A stretch of DNA of 64,000 bases from Variovorax sp. Root411. Lineage in GTDB: Bacteria; Pseudomonadota; Gammaproteobacteria; Burkholderiales; Burkholderiaceae_C. The DNA is taken from NCBI RefSeq assembly GCF_001425205.1, contig NZ_LMDW01000021.1, forward strand, positions 164,021 to 228,020, given 5' to 3'. Made by a program: the position numbers and the translations under genes. Of the stretch, positions 8,318 through 16,973 are shown one piece after another (within the stretch, counting starts at the first letter, position 1; each line of letters starts with the position of its first letter). The notes under the pieces were generated by a model. The model had not been told where the DNA came from. It saw only the letters and a list, made by a program, of their open reading frames with translations, and ran no database searches.

Positions 8318-9440
8318 GCTTTGGCGCCGCCTTGCTATCTCTACAGTCATCTGCGCATTGCCCTTTGCGCTGGTCGCTTGCGGCGAAAAGGCGCCGTCCG
8401 ATCCACGCACTCTGGCGCCTCAGGTGCGCGTCGCCACCGTCCAGGCGGCGAGCACCGCTTCGCGCGCCTTCACCGGCACCGTAGCCGCCCGGGTCCAGAG
8501 CGACCTGGGTTTTCGCGTTTCCGGCAAGGTGCTGGAGCGGCTGGTCGACACGGGGCAGGCCGTCAAGCGCGGCCAGCCGCTCATGCGCATCGACCCCGCT
8601 GACCTGAAGCTCGCGGCCCATGCGCAGCAGGAGGCAGTCGCCGCTGCGCGAGCCCGCTCGCAGCAGACGGCCGAGGATGAAGCCCGCTACCGCGACCTGC
8701 GCGGCACCGGCGCGATATCGGCATCGGCCTACGACCAGATCAAGGCGGCGGCGGACGCCGCCAAAGCCCAGCTCAATGCGGCCGAGGCCCAGGCCGACGT
8801 GGCCCGCAATGCGAGCCGCTATGCGGAGCTGGTGGCCGATGCCGATGGCGTGGTCATGGAGACGCTCGCCGAGCCGGGGCAGGTGGTCAACGCCGGCCAG
8901 GTCGTGGTGCGTCTGGCCCGCGCCGGCGCCCGCGAAGCGGTTGTCCAGTTGCCGGAAACCCTGCGCCCCGCCGTCGGTTCCGCCGGACAGGCCACGCTCT
9001 TCGGCAAACAGGATGTGACGGTGCCGACCACGCTGCGGCAACTCTCGGAGACCGCGGATCGGTTGACCCGCACCTTCGAGGCGCGCTATGTACTCAAGGG
9101 CGAACTCGCCAATGCGCCGTTGGGCGCGACCGTCACCATCCGGATTGCGGATGGACTTGCCTCCGCGCAAGGTGGCGTGCAAGTGCCGATCGGCTCCCTG
9201 TTCGACGCGGGCAAGGGGCCGGGCGTGTGGGTCATCAGCGGCGAGCCGGCCAAGGTCAACTGGCGGCCGGTCGCGGTGGAGCACATCGATGACGATGGCG
9301 CACACGTTGCCGGCGCACTCAAGCAAGGCGAGCGGATCGTCGCGCTGGGCGCGCACCTGCTGCACGAAGGCGAGCAGGTGCGTGTGGCGGGCCCGGCTGG
9401 CGCTGCTGCTGCTGTTGCTGCGGACGGAGTCCGTCCGTGA
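8316..9440 (+). CDS. RND efflux periplasmic adaptor (HlyD/membrane fusion family)
   Basis: A 374-residue membrane fusion protein. The signal peptide ends in the lipobox L-V-A-C (Cys22), so it is probably anchored to the inner membrane by lipid. The barrel-sandwich (lipoyl-like) halves are visible around VSGKVLERLVDTGQAVKRGQ (near residues 68-87) and the return DGVVMETLAEPGQVV (near 185-200), separated by an Ala/Gln-rich coiled-coil hairpin. It bridges the inner-membrane pump and outer-membrane channel. The stop codon overlaps the GTG start of the pump by four bases, so the two are translationally coupled. The C-terminus is an Ala-rich tail. Expression is probably repressed by the neighbouring TetR protein. 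Confidence 0.95.
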   Translation: MLWRRLAISTVICALPFALVACGEKAPSDPRTLAPQVRVATVQAASTASRAFTGTVAARVQSDLGFRVSGKVLERLVDTGQAVKRGQPLMRIDPADLKLAAHAQQEAVAAARARSQQTAEDEARYRDLRGTGAISASAYDQIKAAADAAKAQLNAAEAQADVARNASRYAELVADADGVVMETLAEPGQVVNAGQVVVRLARAGAREAVVQLPETLRPAVGSAGQATLFGKQDVTVPTTLRQLSETADRLTRTFEARYVLKGELANAPLGATVTIRIADGLASAQGGVQVPIGSLFDAGKGPGVWVISGEPAKVNWRPVAVEHIDDDGAHVAGALKQGERIVALGAHLLHEGEQVRVAGPAGAAAAVAADGVRP

Positions 9441-12400
9441 GCGAGGGCCGTTTCAACCTGTCGGCGCTCGCGGTGCGCGAGCGCTCCGTCACCCTGTTCC
9501 TGATCTGCCTGATCTCGCTGGCGGGTCTGGTTGCGTTCTTCAAGCTCGGCCGAGCGGAAGACCCGGCCTTCACGGTCAAGGTGATGACCATCATCACCGC
9601 CTGGCCCGGCGCCACCGCGCAGGAAATGCAGGACCAGGTCGCGGAGAAGCTCGAGAAGCGCCTGCAGGAGCTGCACTACTACGACCGTTCCGAGACCTAC
9701 ACCCGGCCCGGCCTGGCCTTCACCACCTTGACCCTGCTCGACAGCACGCCACCTTCGCAGGTGCAGGAGCAGTTCTATCAGGCCCGCAAGAAAATCGGCG
9801 ACGAGGCCGGCAACCTTCCGTCCGGCGTGATCGGGCCCATGGTCAACGACGAATACGCGGACGTCACCTTCGCGCTGTACGCGCTCAAGGCGAAGGGTGA
9901 ACCCCAGCGCCTGCTGGTGCGCGACGCCGAGACGCTGCGCCAGCGCCTGCTGCATGTGCCGGGCGTGAAGAAGGTCAACATCGCCGGCGAGCAGGCCGAG
10001 CGGATCTATGTCGAGTTCTCGCATGAGCGCCTGGCAACCCTGGGCGTCGCCCCGCAGGACGTGTTCGGCGCGCTCAATGGCCAGAATGCCCTGACGCCTG
10101 CGGGCTCCGTCGAAACCAAGGGTCCGCAGGTGTTCATCCGCCTGGACGGCTCCTTCGACGAGCTGCAGAAGATCCGCGACACGCCGGTCGTGGCACAGGG
10201 CCGCACCCTGAAGCTGTCGGACATCGCCACGGTCAAGCGCGGCTATGAAGACCCCGCCACGTTCATGATCCGCAACGGCGGCGAACCGGCCCTGCTGCTG
10301 GGCGTCGTCATGCGGGACGGCTGGAACGGGCTCGACCTGGGCAAGGCCCTGGATCACGAGGTAGGGGTCATCAACACCGAGCAGCCGCTGGGCATGAGCT
10401 TGAGCAAGGTCACGGACCAGGCTGTCAACATCAGTTCGGCGGTTGACGAGTTCATGGTCAAGTTCCTTGTGGCATTGCTGGTGGTCATGCTGGTGAGCTT
10501 CCTGAGCATGGGCTGGCGCGCGGGTCTCGTCGTCGCCGCCGCCGTGCCGCTGACGCTGGCGATCGTCTTCGTCGTGATGGCCGCGACCGGCAAAAACTTC
10601 GACCGCATCACCCTGGGCTCGCTGATCTTGGGACTGGGCCTCCTTGTGGATGACGCCATCATCGCCATCGAGATGATGGTGGTGAAGATGGAGGAGGGCT
10701 ACAGCCGCGTCGCTGCCTCCGCCTATGCCTGGAGCCACACCGCGGCGCCGATGCTCTCGGGCACGCTGGTCACGGCCGTCGGCTTCATGCCCAATGGCTT
10801 CGCGCCATCGGCCGCGGGCGAATACACCAGCAACATGTTCTGGATCGTCGGCATCGCGCTGATCGCGTCCTGGGTCGTCGCGGTGGTCTTCACGCCCTAT
10901 CTGGGCGTCAAGCTGTTGCCTGATTTCAAGAAGGTCGAGGGTGGCCACGCCGCGATCTACGACACGCCGCGCTACAACCGCTTCCGCCAGACGCTGGGGC
11001 GCGTGATCGCACGCAAGTGGCTGGTCGCAGGCTCGGTGGTGGGGCTTTTCGTGGTGGCGATCCTCGGCATGGGATTGGTCAAGAAGCAGTTCTTCCCGAT
11101 TTCCGACCGCCCCGAAGTCCTGGTCGAAGTGCAGATGCCCTACGGCACGTCGATCACGCAGACCAGCGACGCCACGGCGAAGGTGGAAGCATGGCTGGCC
11201 AAGCAGAAAGAAGCGCAAATCGTCACGGCCTACATCGGGCAGGGTGCGCCGCGCTTCTACTTCGCGATGGGCCCGGAACTGCCCGATCCGTCATTCGCCA
11301 AGGTCGTGGTCCGCACAGGCAGCCAGGACGAGCGAGAGGCATTGAAGCACCGGTTGCGCCAGGCGATCGCCGATGGCTTGGCTTCCGAGGCGCGCGTGCG
11401 CGTCACCCAGCTCGTGTTCGGCCCGTATTCGCCATTTCCTGTCGCCTACCGCGTCACGGGACCGGACCCCGACCAGCTGCGCAAGATCGCGGCCGAGGTG
11501 CAGCAGGTCATGGATGCCAGTCCGATGATGCGCACGGTCCACACCGACTGGGGTGCGCGCACGCCCACGCTGCACTTCACCTTGCACCAGGACCGGTTGC
11601 AGGCCGTGGGGCTGAGCTCCAGCGCGGTCGCGCAGCAACTGCAGTTCTACCTGAGCGGCGCGCCCGTCACCGCCGTGCGCGAGGACATTCGCACGGTGCA
11701 GGTCGTGGCCCGCTCGGCGGGTGGCATCCGGCTCGACCCGGCCCGGATCGCGGACTTCACGCTCGCCGGCGCCAATGGCCAGCGCATCCCGCTGTCGCAG
11801 GTGGGCGAAGTGGATGTGCGCATGGAAGAGCCGGTCATGCGTCGACGCGACCGCATGCCGACGATCACCGTGCATGGCGACATCGCCGATGGCTTGCAGC
11901 CGCCGGACGTGTCGACGGCCATCACCCAGCGACTGCTGCCGATCATGGACAAGCTGCCGGCCGGCTACCGCATCGACCAGGCCGGCTCCATCGAGGAGTC
12001 GGAGAAAGCAACCAAGGCCATGCTGCCGCTGTTCCCGATCATGCTGGCGATCACGCTGCTCATCATCATCTTCCAGGTGCGCTCCATCTCGGCGATGGTC
12101 ATGGTCTTGCTGACCAGTCCGCTGGGCTTGATCGGCGTGGTGCCTACCCTGATTCTTTTCCGGGAGCCATTCGGCATCAACGCGCTGGTCGGCCTCATTG
12201 CCCTGTCGGGCATCCTGATGCGCAACACGCTGATCCTGATCGGGCAGATCCACCACAACGAACAGGCGGGACTGGACCCGTTCCATGCGGTGGTCGAAGC
12301 CACCGTGCAGCGCGCGCGGCCGGTGATCCTGACGGCGCTCGCCGCGATCCTGGCCTTCATTCCCCTGACCCATTCGGTGTTCTGGGGAGCGCTCGCCTAC

Positions 12401-12514
12401 ACGCTGATCGGTGGCACCTTGGCGGGGACGGTCCTGACCCTGGTGTTCCTGCCGGCCATGTATTCGATCTGGTTCAGGATCAGGCCCGCCAGCGGCGGCC
12501 GGCCTGCGCACTGA
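9437..12514 (+). CDS. RND efflux permease (AcrB/MexB superfamily, HAE-type)
   Basis: A 1025-residue inner-membrane pump of normal RND length, starting at a GTG that overlaps the adaptor stop. The N-terminal helix is followed by a large periplasmic porter loop with WPGATAQEMQDQV, then a transmembrane block. The proton-relay pair is visible in G-L-L-V-D-D-A-I-I-A-I-E (near residues 395-405, matching the paired Asp of transmembrane helix 4). A second half repeats this organisation, ending in a transmembrane block with GALAYTLIGGTLAGTVLTL. The closest architectural match is the group of shorter multidrug or solvent pumps rather than heavy-metal CzcA pumps. The substrate is not evident. Confidence 0.96.
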   Translation: MSEGRFNLSALAVRERSVTLFLICLISLAGLVAFFKLGRAEDPAFTVKVMTIITAWPGATAQEMQDQVAEKLEKRLQELHYYDRSETYTRPGLAFTTLTLLDSTPPSQVQEQFYQARKKIGDEAGNLPSGVIGPMVNDEYADVTFALYALKAKGEPQRLLVRDAETLRQRLLHVPGVKKVNIAGEQAERIYVEFSHERLATLGVAPQDVFGALNGQNALTPAGSVETKGPQVFIRLDGSFDELQKIRDTPVVAQGRTLKLSDIATVKRGYEDPATFMIRNGGEPALLLGVVMRDGWNGLDLGKALDHEVGVINTEQPLGMSLSKVTDQAVNISSAVDEFMVKFLVALLVVMLVSFLSMGWRAGLVVAAAVPLTLAIVFVVMAATGKNFDRITLGSLILGLGLLVDDAIIAIEMMVVKMEEGYSRVAASAYAWSHTAAPMLSGTLVTAVGFMPNGFAPSAAGEYTSNMFWIVGIALIASWVVAVVFTPYLGVKLLPDFKKVEGGHAAIYDTPRYNRFRQTLGRVIARKWLVAGSVVGLFVVAILGMGLVKKQFFPISDRPEVLVEVQMPYGTSITQTSDATAKVEAWLAKQKEAQIVTAYIGQGAPRFYFAMGPELPDPSFAKVVVRTGSQDEREALKHRLRQAIADGLASEARVRVTQLVFGPYSPFPVAYRVTGPDPDQLRKIAAEVQQVMDASPMMRTVHTDWGARTPTLHFTLHQDRLQAVGLSSSAVAQQLQFYLSGAPVTAVREDIRTVQVVARSAGGIRLDPARIADFTLAGANGQRIPLSQVGEVDVRMEEPVMRRRDRMPTITVHGDIADGLQPPDVSTAITQRLLPIMDKLPAGYRIDQAGSIEESEKATKAMLPLFPIMLAITLLIIIFQVRSISAMVMVLLTSPLGLIGVVPTLILFREPFGINALVGLIALSGILMRNTLILIGQIHHNEQAGLDPFHAVVEATVQRARPVILTALAAILAFIPLTHSVFWGALAYTLIGGTLAGTVLTLVFLPAMYSIWFRIRPASGGRPAH

Positions 12515-12553
12515 TCTGCCATTCACCTCATTTACCTGCATCGAGGATCTGCA

Positions 12554-13360
12554 ATGTCGAATTCAACAGTTGTCGTGGTTACCGGCGTGTCGTCGGGCAT
12601 AGGGCGCGTCGCCGCACAGAAGTTTGCGGAGCGCGGATGCCAGGTATTCGGCACCGTGCGCAACCTGGCGAAAACACCCGCCTTGCCCGGTGTCGAGCTT
12701 GTCGAGATGGACATTCGCGACGAGGCTTCCGTTCAGCGTGGAATCCAGTCCATCATCGGCCAGACCGGGCGCATCGACGTGCTCGTCAACAGCGCCGGCG
12801 TAACGATGATCGGCGCCGTGGAGGAGACTGCACTGGCCGAAGCGGAGTCTCTGCTCGACACCAATGTGCTCGGCATCCTGCGCACGACCCAAGCCGTGCT
12901 CCCGCACATGCGGGCACAGCATCGCGGAAGGATCGTCAACGTCAGTTCGGTGCTGGGCTTTCTTCCGGCGCCGTACATGGGGCTCTATTCGGCGTCCAAG
13001 CATGCCGTGGAAGGGCTGTCCGAGACGCTGGACCACGAGGTGCGCCAGTTCGGCGTTCGCGTCACGCTGGTCGAGCCGTCTTACACCAAGACCAACCTGG
13101 ATATCAATTCGCCGCATGCAAAGTCAAAGATCGCGGCCTATGACCGCGAACGCGACGTCGTAGCGCGCGCTATCGCCGGCAGCGTCAACGGTGCACCCGA
13201 ACCCGATGGCGTGGCAAACACGATCATCGAAGCGGGGCTCGGCGCGTGGCGCATGCGCCGCACGCCGGCTGGAGAGGCATCGCTGTTGAGCAAACTGCGC
13301 CGCTTCATGCCTGCCGGTCCCGTCGATGCGAGCCTGAGGAAGAAACTCGGACTCGCCTGA
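12554..13360 (+). CDS. Short-chain dehydrogenase/reductase (classical SDR)
   Basis: A 268-residue NAD(P)-dependent oxidoreductase. The Rossmann glycine motif T-G-V-S-S-G-I-G is at residues 10-17, N-S-A-G at 79-82, the catalytic Ser at 131/132 and Y-S-A-S-K at 145-149. After the cofactor motif, the Arg in TVRN suggests a preference for NADPH, though this is weak evidence. The gene follows the efflux pump by 39 bases and precedes a LysR gene by about 40, all on the plus strand. It could be read through from the efflux operon or belong with the LysR regulator. Substrate unknown. Confidence 0.93.
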   Translation: MSNSTVVVVTGVSSGIGRVAAQKFAERGCQVFGTVRNLAKTPALPGVELVEMDIRDEASVQRGIQSIIGQTGRIDVLVNSAGVTMIGAVEETALAEAESLLDTNVLGILRTTQAVLPHMRAQHRGRIVNVSSVLGFLPAPYMGLYSASKHAVEGLSETLDHEVRQFGVRVTLVEPSYTKTNLDINSPHAKSKIAAYDRERDVVARAIAGSVNGAPEPDGVANTIIEAGLGAWRMRRTPAGEASLLSKLRRFMPAGPVDASLRKKLGLA

Positions 13361-13400
13361 AGTCTTCCCCCAGTCGGCGTTGTAGATCCGGGAGTAGCTT

Positions 13401-14306
13401 TTGGACAGCTTGGATCTCTTGCGAGCCTTCAACGAGGTCGCGGTTTCAGGCAGCTTCTCCCGCGCCGCCAAGCAACTGAAACTGTCGAGAGGCACCGTCA
13501 GCAAGTACATCGCGACACTGGAGAGCCGGTTCGGCGTCCGGTTGCTGAACCGGAACAGCCACGCTGTCAGCCTGACGGATGCCGGCGTATTGCTGCTCGA
13601 AAGAAGCAAGCCCATGCTGGAGCTGGTGGAAGAGACGCGGGCGGAACTCCAGGACCGTGCGTTGACGCCCAGCGGGCGCCTGCGCATCTCAGCGCCGCAT
13701 GGCATCGATCAGACGCAGCTTCCGACGCTCATCAATACCTTCCTGGGCCACTACCCGGAAGTCAGCATCAGTCTCGTCCTGACCAACCGCATCGTCGACC
13801 TGGCGGAGGAGGGCATCGACATCGCCCTGCGTTTCGCGCCGGCAGCGAATGAGAACCTTATTGTCCGAAAGTTGCTTCTGATGGACTTGAGCGTGTGTGC
13901 TGCGCCGATGTACTGGAAGACGCACGGTATTCCTGTCCATCCCGAAGAACTTGCCAGCCACAACGCGTTGGTCGGCAAGCATCTGAGTCCGACGTCGAAG
14001 TGGCGTTTTGAAGTCGACGGCGAGCCGTTGGAAGTCGCGGTGCGGGGGCGCCTGAACGCAACGGAGGCCGGCCCATTGATTCAGGCCGCATTGCTGGGAG
14101 CAGGTGTTCTTTACCTTCCTTCGGTAATGCTGGCGCCGTACATCGAGAGCGGGCGTCTTGTACCGGTGTTGTCGGAATTCGTTCGCAGCGACATGTGGCT
14201 CTCGGCTGTCTATTTGCAGCGGCGACACAGTACGGCGGTCCAGCGCGCATTTCTGGATTTTCTGGAGAATCGAATTGACCCCTCGAAGTTTGCACATAAG
14301 GGGTGA
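13401..14306 (+). CDS. LysR-family transcriptional regulator
   Basis: A 301-residue LysR regulator beginning at TTG, supported by GGGAG six bases upstream. The N-terminal winged helix (residues 3-60) has the standard pattern L-D-L-L-R-A-F-N-E-V-A, S-F-S-R-A-A-K-Q-L and the dimerisation helix after LLNRNSHAVSLTDAG. The effector domain begins with GRLRISAP and resembles the CrgA/DsdC-like subgroup. It lies immediately downstream of the SDR gene on the same strand rather than divergent from it, which is unusual for LysR-target pairs. The target could be the SDR gene or itself. Confidence 0.93.
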   Translation: MDSLDLLRAFNEVAVSGSFSRAAKQLKLSRGTVSKYIATLESRFGVRLLNRNSHAVSLTDAGVLLLERSKPMLELVEETRAELQDRALTPSGRLRISAPHGIDQTQLPTLINTFLGHYPEVSISLVLTNRIVDLAEEGIDIALRFAPAANENLIVRKLLLMDLSVCAAPMYWKTHGIPVHPEELASHNALVGKHLSPTSKWRFEVDGEPLEVAVRGRLNATEAGPLIQAALLGAGVLYLPSVMLAPYIESGRLVPVLSEFVRSDMWLSAVYLQRRHSTAVQRAFLDFLENRIDPSKFAHKG

Positions 14307-14325
14307 GCCACCACTGGGCGAGATG

Positions 14326-14617
14326 AAGTTCGGGACGCGACGAAAGCACTGCCATTTTTAACGCTTTCGGAGCGTGTTCTTTTGCTGCAAATGCTTCCGC
14401 TGCCGCGAGCAGCTCTTTACCAAGGCCTCCAGCCTGCAGGTCGGACGTGGTGGCCACCATTCCTTATCCAGCAGACATCGTTGATCCGCTCTACATGGAC
14501 ACACGCAACGATGGACGAGCCATGTTTCATGACAAGGACCGTTGAGCCTTCCTTGAAGAGGCTTCGCACTTGATCTGCGGAGGTTCTTTCACCCGAAACG
14601 AGCGCGGACTCGTGGGT
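14326..14617 (-). pseudogene. GNAT N-acetyltransferase remnant (truncated and frameshifted)
   Basis: On the minus strand an upstream segment reads as ...THESALVSGERTSADQ and then VRSLFKEGSTVLVMKHGSS, continuing into IVACVHVERINDVCWI. After a one-base slip near 14461-14466 the next frame continues with MVATTSDLQAGGLGKELLAA and KMAVLSSRPEL. Together these give the GNAT acetyl-CoA binding motif (Q-x-G-G-L-G-K) in order, but with no start codon, an in-frame stop upstream at about 14620, an internal frameshift and loss of the end after SSRPEL, where sequence antisense to the LysR 3' end takes over. It is a decayed gene, not functional. Confidence 0.75.
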
Positions 14618-14648
14618 CCGTCAGCGCGGCGCGGGTCAAGCGGGTCAT

Positions 14649-16973
14649 TCAAGACTTCCTTTGAGCAAAGCCGGCAGGGCGATGTCCTCGTTCCCGGTCG
14701 GCCTCTTCAAGCAGCGCCCCCCGGCTCTCGCCCTTGCTGCGCTCGCTCTGTTCCATGGTGCCGGAGCGCAGAAGGTCGCCTGCCTCGTTGGCGACCACGG
14801 CCTCGCTGAAATAGTAGCCCTGCGCAAGGGTCGTGGAGCCCGTCGAGTGGAGGAACGCACGTTGCGCTTCGGTTTCCAGCCCCTCGACGATGATGCCGAT
14901 TCGGGCCTCCCGCGCCAGGTTCATGATGGCGCGGACGGTGGCTGCGCTGTCGGGGTCGTCGACGGCTCTCTTGAGCATCGACTGCGCGATCTTCAGGTGA
15001 TTCACGCGGTAGGTCCGCAGGTATTCGAACGACGAATACTCGGTGCCGAAGTCGTCGATCGCAATACGGACGCCGAGCGCCCGCAACTGCGGCAGCACGT
15101 CGTTGTGGGCCCATGTCATCTGTGCCAAGGTCGACTCGGTCACGTCGAACTCCAGATCGGAAGCCTTGAGCTGCCATTTGGCGAGGCAGTCGACCACATC
15201 GCGGATCAGATCGTTGCCATTCCTGAGCTGGCCGAGCGAAAGATTGACTGCGACGACAGGGGGCGCCATTCCCTGTTCGCGCCACAGGCTCATCTGCCTG
15301 CATGCCTGGTTCAGCACCCAGCGGCCCAGCATGACGATGCTGCCGGTACGCTCTGCAATCGGCACGAACGCACTCGCGTCGAGCAGGCCTCGCCCCGGAT
15401 GGTTCCAGCGCAGCAGCGCTTCCACACCCACGATCTTGCCGGAGGACAGCTCGACCTGCGGCTGGTAGTAGAGCTCCAGCTCCTCGCGTTCGATGGCCTT
15501 CTTCAGGTCTTCGCCCAGCGCAACCCGGTCGCGGACTTCCAGGTCGAGTTCTTCCGAATGGAAGTGGTATTGGTTGCGCCCCTGTTCCTTCGACCGGTAG
15601 AGCGCCAGGTCGGCCTGCGCCATCATTTCCTCCGGGCTCTCGCTGCCCGGAATGTAAGGACAGATGCCGATGCTGGCCGAGGCATGCACCTGGTTGCCAT
15701 CGATCATGTACGGGCGGGCCAGCTCTTGCTGGATCTTCGCAGCCAGCGCGCCTGCGGCAGCAGGCTCGGCCATCTCGCTCTGGAGCACGGCAAATTCGTC
15801 GCCGCCCAGGCGCGCCACCAGATCGGTTTCCCGCGTGCAATTCTTCAATCGCTGGGCCACCTCGCGCAGAAGCAGGTCGCCCCCCGGATGGCCGAACGTG
15901 TCGTTGACCGGCTTGAAGTGGTCCAGGTCCAGACAGTGGATGGCGAACGGCAAGGAGCCTCGCTGCGCTGCGCCATGGGCCTGGTGAAGGCGTTCCGTGA
16001 GCGTGGCGCGGTTGGCCAGGCCCGTGAGTCCATCGGTGCGCGCCAGTTTTGCCAGCTGTTCCTCAGCCGCCTTGCGCTCGGTGACGTCGATGACGATGCC
16101 CTCGACCTCGATGAGCCGGCCCTCCTTGTCGCGAACCGGAACGTAGCGGTTCTCGACCCAGCGACGTGTGCCGTCCCGGGTGCACAGGCGGTATTCGATC
16201 GAGGCGCCTTCGGCATCTTTTTCGAGCACGCGCGCCATCGCGGCAGCGACACCGGGCTGGTCGGCGGGGTCGATCAGCACGTCGGCCCAATTCGGGTTGG
16301 CCAGCAGGGCCGCCGGTTCGTGGCCGAACTTGGTGATGTTGTGCGAGATGTAGATCAGCGGGAACGCAGGCTCGCCGCGCAAGCGGTAGAGGATGGTCGG
16401 GCTGTTCTGGACGATGATGTTGGCATCGGAAAGCTCCCGGGTGCGCGCCTCGACCGCCTGCTCGAGCAGGTTCATCTTGAAGGCGGCATCTTCCGTCATC
16501 TGCCACTTCATCGTGAGCGCACTCGCCAGCTGGCGTACCTCGATCGGATCGAAGGGCTTCTTGAGAACGAGCAGGCGGTCGCGTGCGTCCAGGCGATCGA
16601 AGACCTCGATCCACGACTGGTCTGCATAGGCCGTGCAGATCACGATCTGCAGGCGCGGGTCTGCCAGCCACAGCTGCTCGATGGTTTCGACGCCGTCCCA
16701 CCCCGGAGGCATGCGCATGTCGATGAACGCCATGGCGTAAGGCTCGTCGATCTCCAATGCCTTGCGAACCATCGCGTGCGCTTCCTGCCCCTGGTAGGCG
16801 CTGTGCAGCACGAACTCCTCGGCGGATGCCTTGGCTGTGGTGCCGAACAACGCAGATTCCAGGTCGTCCAGATTCGCGGATGCTTCTGCCGAGAGAAGGA
16901 TTTTCTTGAAGTCCTCATGGATGGCCGGCATGTCGTCCGCCAGAAGAATGCGCCGATTGTGTTGCTTTCTCAT
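14649..16973 (-). CDS. Response regulator with REC-PAS-GGDEF-EAL domains
   Basis: A 774-residue c-di-GMP enzyme. The receiver domain (1-150) has the acidic pair D13/D14, the likely phosphoacceptor D85 in F-I-D-M-R-M-P and the K-K-P motif at 138-140. A PAS/PAC sensor spans about 180-305. The cyclase domain has an intact GGDEF at 390-394, with an inhibitory-site RETD at 381-384. The phosphodiesterase domain has EAL at 518-520; its later D-D-F-G-T-E-Y-S-S loop has Glu in place of the usual Gly. Both output domains could be active. The start ATG overlaps the stop of the upstream histidine kinase by four bases, so this is the kinase's probable partner. Confidence 0.95.
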   Translation of the reverse strand: MRKQHNRRILLADDMPAIHEDFKKILLSAEASANLDDLESALFGTTAKASAEEFVLHSAYQGQEAHAMVRKALEIDEPYAMAFIDMRMPPGWDGVETIEQLWLADPRLQIVICTAYADQSWIEVFDRLDARDRLLVLKKPFDPIEVRQLASALTMKWQMTEDAAFKMNLLEQAVEARTRELSDANIIVQNSPTILYRLRGEPAFPLIYISHNITKFGHEPAALLANPNWADVLIDPADQPGVAAAMARVLEKDAEGASIEYRLCTRDGTRRWVENRYVPVRDKEGRLIEVEGIVIDVTERKAAEEQLAKLARTDGLTGLANRATLTERLHQAHGAAQRGSLPFAIHCLDLDHFKPVNDTFGHPGGDLLLREVAQRLKNCTRETDLVARLGGDEFAVLQSEMAEPAAAGALAAKIQQELARPYMIDGNQVHASASIGICPYIPGSESPEEMMAQADLALYRSKEQGRNQYHFHSEELDLEVRDRVALGEDLKKAIEREELELYYQPQVELSSGKIVGVEALLRWNHPGRGLLDASAFVPIAERTGSIVMLGRWVLNQACRQMSLWREQGMAPPVVAVNLSLGQLRNGNDLIRDVVDCLAKWQLKASDLEFDVTESTLAQMTWAHNDVLPQLRALGVRIAIDDFGTEYSSFEYLRTYRVNHLKIAQSMLKRAVDDPDSAATVRAIMNLAREARIGIIVEGLETEAQRAFLHSTGSTTLAQGYYFSEAVVANEAGDLLRSGTMEQSERSKGESRGALLEEADRERGHRPAGFAQRKS

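Noticed and set aside
9086..11218. Long open frame antisense to the RND pump gene (about 700 codons)
   Set aside because: It lies fully opposite a clear RND permease, is rich in His, Arg and Asp as expected from GC-rich codon shadows, and has no domain.
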